Part shown: one piece after another, positions 60,361 to 64,000 of the stretch
Numbering within the stretch: position 1 is the stretch's first letter
Layout of the letters: every line of letters starts with the position of its first letter
NCBI GenBank assembly: GCA_019843655.1
Contig: JACDQD010000010.1
Coordinates: 10,957,637 to 11,021,636 of the forward strand
Direction: 5' to 3'
DNA length: 64,000 bases
DNA from: Lethocerus indicus
Lineage: Eukaryota > Arthropoda > Insecta > Hemiptera > Belostomatidae
The notes under the pieces: generated by a model
What the model saw: the letters and a program-made list of their open reading frames with translations, nothing else
The model's database searches: none
What the model was told of the DNA's origin: nothing
Made by a program: the position numbers and the translations under genes

Positions 60361-62060
60361 TATAAATTAGGTGATTAAGATTCGGATGGACAGGCCATTA
60401 GAGAAAACTTACTAGATATAATATTGCAAAGGCTGTCGAAAATTATCGAATGATTTACACGTTTCTGGACACCGCCGTCGCTGGCCATGTGTGAGCCGTC
60501 TCTCTTTATTAGCATTTTTTATTTATACTCCAGCCGTAAAGCTAGAAATACGTCGGGATAAAGAATGAAAACACTATCCAAATACTAAAAAAGTAACTCG
60601 GTACTACTTGGTCTATCATTAGACGGGTGAAAAATGGAACATGAATTAGGCGTTTTTTTCTCTGTGTAATGAGTTACGCGCAATGGAAGAGGACGATGCA
60701 TTTGGCGAATTCGAAAATATAATTCTTCACATTTTCTTTCCCTATAGCGTGGTGTAATTCTGATTTGAAATAATTTCCTGAAACATTGTACTTATAATAC
60801 TAACCGGGCGAATAAGCAAGCGAATGTTACAATTACTCTAATGATAACTAAAAAAAATGATATATTTTATATTTTTTACCGAAATTTGCCATCTTGCCAG
60901 ACAAAGTAGCACGTGAGGTGGAGAAAATATGCGACACTCATTGTGAGCTTTCTCCCGAAAAGAAATTTTCATCTTTTTTTTCGAGAAACAAAATAACAGA
61001 ATATACAAATAACAAACCAAACTTTCAACACGAATATGAAAGCGGTTTTTTACTGCGCCCCCCAACCGAAATCTAGTTCCATTTAAAACGGGCCGACGAT
61101 TTTATTTAGCCCAATAAAATCGACCCAGTTGTTGGACCAAGTTTAAATTGGCGCGACTTTAAAACGAGTTTAAAGCGCCAATAAACTTTTGCCCGGCTGG
61201 AAAAACTCGGTCCGAAATTTTTCCTTTTATCGGGTCCGAACTGAACTCGAAACACAGGAACAAAGATAAGATCTCTTAGTGAAATCGACTTTGCGCCGGC
61301 TGTTATTGGACGGCCGTTATTTTTGTCCCATCGCCCGGTTATATTGGCTTATAAAGCCTGTATTAAACCGACTATAATGCATTCTTGCTCTGATCGGAAT
61401 ATCGCGGCGAATAATATATTTACCACTAAATGATAACAACACACTTAAAAACAAGGCGTTAAGATCAATCAGGCGTTCAATATAAGTACACAATTCCAGA
61501 CACGCAATTATAAACGTTTCATAATAAACAGAGCTAATATATTTGTTGTAACTACTGTTTGTTATTCTCATTTATATAATTTTTTGGCCTAGTTTCAATT
61601 TTTCATGCGCCTTCCTTTATAAATATAAATAATACTAGTTGGAAAATAAATAGCTGTGTCCTACAGAAGAAAAGTGAAATACAGACATTCAGTTACCTCA
61701 TTTATATTTTTACCAGAATAAGGTTTTTTAATCTGGACCCGTTTGACCTATAGCGTAATAAGCGATGTGGGGTACAACAGTAATCGACGCGATTCGAAGG
61801 GGGCAAAAAATCAAATAGAAAACTTAAATTGCTCCCCCGAGATCCTTGTTCTGCAATTTGGAGCAATTACCGGCCTCGCTATCGTCGATATCGTTGCCCT
61901 CGGTCGGTCTACCGTAATTGAAGTAATGCTCGTTTCAAAAGGGGAGTTTAATGAAAACCGGGAGCCCCTCGCCGATGTAGCGGGAACATAAACGAAGTTT
62001 TCAGACCGTTACCGGGAACAGATTATGCGCATCTAGATGTTCAATTTTCCGAGATCTTTA
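60361..62060. other. AT spacer with islands 61050-61330 and 61740-62050
   Basis: 61050-61330 contains a dense set of TTTATTTAGCCCAATAAAAT, TTTAAATTGGCGCG and CCAATAAAC boxes, resembling closely packed CAATAAA/TTTATTG motifs (the site class bound by Caudal and Abd-B type homeodomains) between CGG-rich words. An 82-codon frame at 61743 is unrecognised. Confidence 0.4.
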
Positions 62061-62420
62061 CGGGTTTTTTGTTTTAAATTTCTCCCTAATTATATTTTTT
62101 GTACGACTGATGCTGAATTACGCTAATCCTTCTGCAAAGTGAAGTAATATTAACCCGTAATCAAGGGGCTTAGCCAAGCAGAAGCGCATTAGGATGTGCA
62201 TTAAACATGCTGCATGCAGTAGATATAGCGCAAAATTAGAAGTTTTTTCCAAAAGTAAGAATTTTTCGTGATTTCATTGCACCGCGTCTTTCAATTTTAT
62301 TTAATGTCCTTCTCAGTTGTAAGTTGGTATAGGGGCTCTGTCGTTGTTTCAATCAGATTTGAGTTTTCTATTTTCCTACATCCTTGTTACGAAAATTTCT
62401 GAATATCCTTTTATTTCTCC
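62061..62420. other. AT-rich spacer, nothing recognised
   Basis: No gene or repeat noticed. Confidence 0.5.
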
Positions 62421-62455
62421 GGACCAATTTCTTTTTCACGTAGTCGTCACAGTAA
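62421..62455 (+). promoter_or_regulatory. Diverged TCACGTAG-type site
   Basis: GGACCAATTTC, then TTCACGTAGTCGTCAC. It shares the GGACCAA upstream box, the AATTTC spacer word and TCACGTAGTCG-TCAC with the paired elements at 3456 and 4072, with small insertions and deletions. Confidence 0.35.
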
Positions 62456-63594
62456 TGCATAAATTGACTAGACTTGAATTCACGATGGTGTTAGTACGTA
62501 ATCATGTTTAGACTCAATGTTTGGTTACGACGAGCGTAACAACTCGCCGTTGAAATGTGAACAAGGCCGGTTGCTTAACACGGGCGTATGAATCACGAAT
62601 AATGCATATGTTGAGGCGACATCTCCAAACATTTCCATCCATTCATATGCATATTCATAAGTGTCTCCGAGAAGTAGATTGTTATTTCGAAACCAATGCA
62701 ACAAGTTATGAACTGTGTAAATTGAGTGGGTGTGTTTACTAATGTGAAATACATTGGTAGTAAACTAAGCAAAACTCATCGTAATTATATCATAAATTTG
62801 ACTTTATTTGACTCATCCGTATCTTTATTTGTAATCCGATAGACGGTAATATCGTCACATCTTTTTGTTTCTGATGACCACGTTTCAATTTGTTTCTGTT
62901 TACAGAGCGCATTTTTATCTCGGTTGTATTAAATATATATTTCTTTATTTAATCAGTAAGTTTCATTACATTATTAGAAAACGAATGCGGTCTGAAGGAA
63001 ACCAAATGCTTGGTCCACCAATATAGTGTCCGATTGTCGTACGAATTGGTTCGAGGCGCCACCGCCTTTTATCGCCCCTATACTTTTCGCCCGCCATAGA
63101 TATCGTCCTAAGATTGAGGATATTTATAATAACTCCAGCGGCGATATAGCTCTCGTCGTATAAAGTTGTCAGCGCGGTCTGTATAATGAAGCCAGGGACG
63201 GAATGAAACCGTCTGGCGGTCAGATATCTCGGGGTGGCGGCCAACTATGCGGAATTAATCTTGTCGCATTTTATTGGGGGGCCCCCCCGGCTCAGAAATA
63301 GTAACGCCAAGATAGGTATGACATTCGATAAATTTATCTCAACGTCAGAAGGTCATAAAGTCAATAAAAACTGACTGCCGGGCGCCCCCTACCGTTTCCT
63401 CTCCGTATACGCTCGGGGCGTGTCACTTTAAAATTGGTTTCATTGCTTACTGGTTGTTTGTGGGACGATTTATTATATTTTTCGTGGACTTTCTTAATAA
63501 AATTTCCCCTTGGCAGAAATCTACGTTGTATTATCTATATGGCAACATGGAGATGAAGAATTCTAAACACATATAAATCATGACTCGCATGATT
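62456..63594. other. AT-rich spacer and island 63000-63430
   Basis: The island has a 92-codon minus-strand frame (62966-63244), unrecognised. A GGGGGGCCCCCCCGG run lies at about 63277-63291. A lone GTAAGT at about 62956 has no acceptor directly before it. Confidence 0.4.
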
Positions 63595-63646
63595 TTCTGT
63601 TTCCTGCTGGACCGGTACAGGCTTTTCGCTACCTTCAATAACCTTC
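63595..63646 (+). repeat. Possible truncated copy of the ~80-bp dispersed element
   Basis: TTTCCTGCTGGACCGGTACA, then GGCTTTTCGCTACCTTCAAT resembles the CGCTGG and ACCGGTTTCAGCCGCTCGCC parts of the 46392-46470 copy, with the middle deleted. Confidence 0.35.
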
Positions 63647-64000
63647 TGTTATTACATATTAATGATAATTTTAATATTTTTAATAAAACGTACTAAGATA
63701 ATGCGAAATCAATTGGAATGTTAAGGGTGGAGTGCTGTCTCAAGGTCCTTTAGTCATTCCGCTATTTTTTATTGACGCTGGGCTATTTCCAGTCCAGAGA
63801 AAGTGCAATAATACCAGCGGCAGTAACCCATAATTAAAGTAAAGTACAAATCGCGAAAGAATTTATTTATGTGTTTCTATTTGATTTTTTTTTGCTCCTC
63901 TAAATGTTAGACCGTTGGCTGCATTCGAGTTGGGCGCATTACGCTATAGGTCAAAGCAACATTAAGTAGATATTCACAGTTGCTCAATCCCCATCTTCAT
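63647..64000. other. AT-rich window end, nothing recognised
   Basis: No gene, repeat or splice signal pair noticed. Confidence 0.5.

Noticed and set aside
1..64000. CRISPR arrays, operons or prokaryotic mobile elements
   Set aside because: No regularly spaced direct repeats, no dense coding and no bacterial genes are present.

Overview
The window looks like non-coding DNA from an arthropod, most likely an insect. No prokaryotic signals are present: there is no operon structure, no Shine-Dalgarno spacing and no dense coding. The only recognisable protein homology comes from two decayed transposable elements typical of insects: a mariner-family DNA transposon remnant (35154-35691) and a Jockey-type LINE reverse-transcriptase 3' fragment (about 36200-36565). 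I find no host protein-coding exon, rRNA or tRNA that I can support. The longest open frames (up to about 176 codons) sit in GC-rich patches, match no family I recognise, and are best read as chance.

The most informative signals are two juxtaposed splice sites on the + strand, at 31030/31031 and 57283/57284. Each is a pyrimidine-rich tract, then CAG, then directly GTAAGT. Each is followed 57 or 63 bases later by a second GTAAGT donor. This is the architecture of recursive (ratchet) splice sites with short cryptic RS-exons, known from very long introns in Drosophila. If they are real, much of the window, including the 26 kb between them, lies inside one giant intron of a gene transcribed left to right whose exons lie outside the window.

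The rest alternates AT-rich spacer with about fifty short CpG-containing, GC-rich islands of 150-750 bp. The islands mix GGCC/CCGG runs with TTTATT, TTAATTA and TTTATGG strings, a texture that resembles clustered cis-regulatory elements around a developmental gene (inference). Two islands (3456-3548 and 4072-4153) share a 25-base core identical at 24 positions, with further TCACGTAG[C/T]CG sites near 8275 and 62436. Several perfect CACGTG-centred palindromes also occur.

Other structure includes a 90-base hairpin with a 25-bp perfect stem (31674-31763). A dispersed element of about 80 bp has at least five copies, one flanked by 13-bp direct repeats. There are also perfect palindromes, two (AT)22 microsatellites, GA/CT tracts and candidate G-quadruplexes.

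Layout: 1-31 kb is spacer with islands. At 31.0 kb is recursive site 1, followed at 31.7 kb by the long hairpin and at 32.3-33.1 kb by a dense island block. At 35.1-36.6 kb are mariner, a GA-rich block and the LINE fragment. From 39-54 kb the islands are denser. At 57.3 kb is recursive site 2, and 58-63.4 kb carries more islands.
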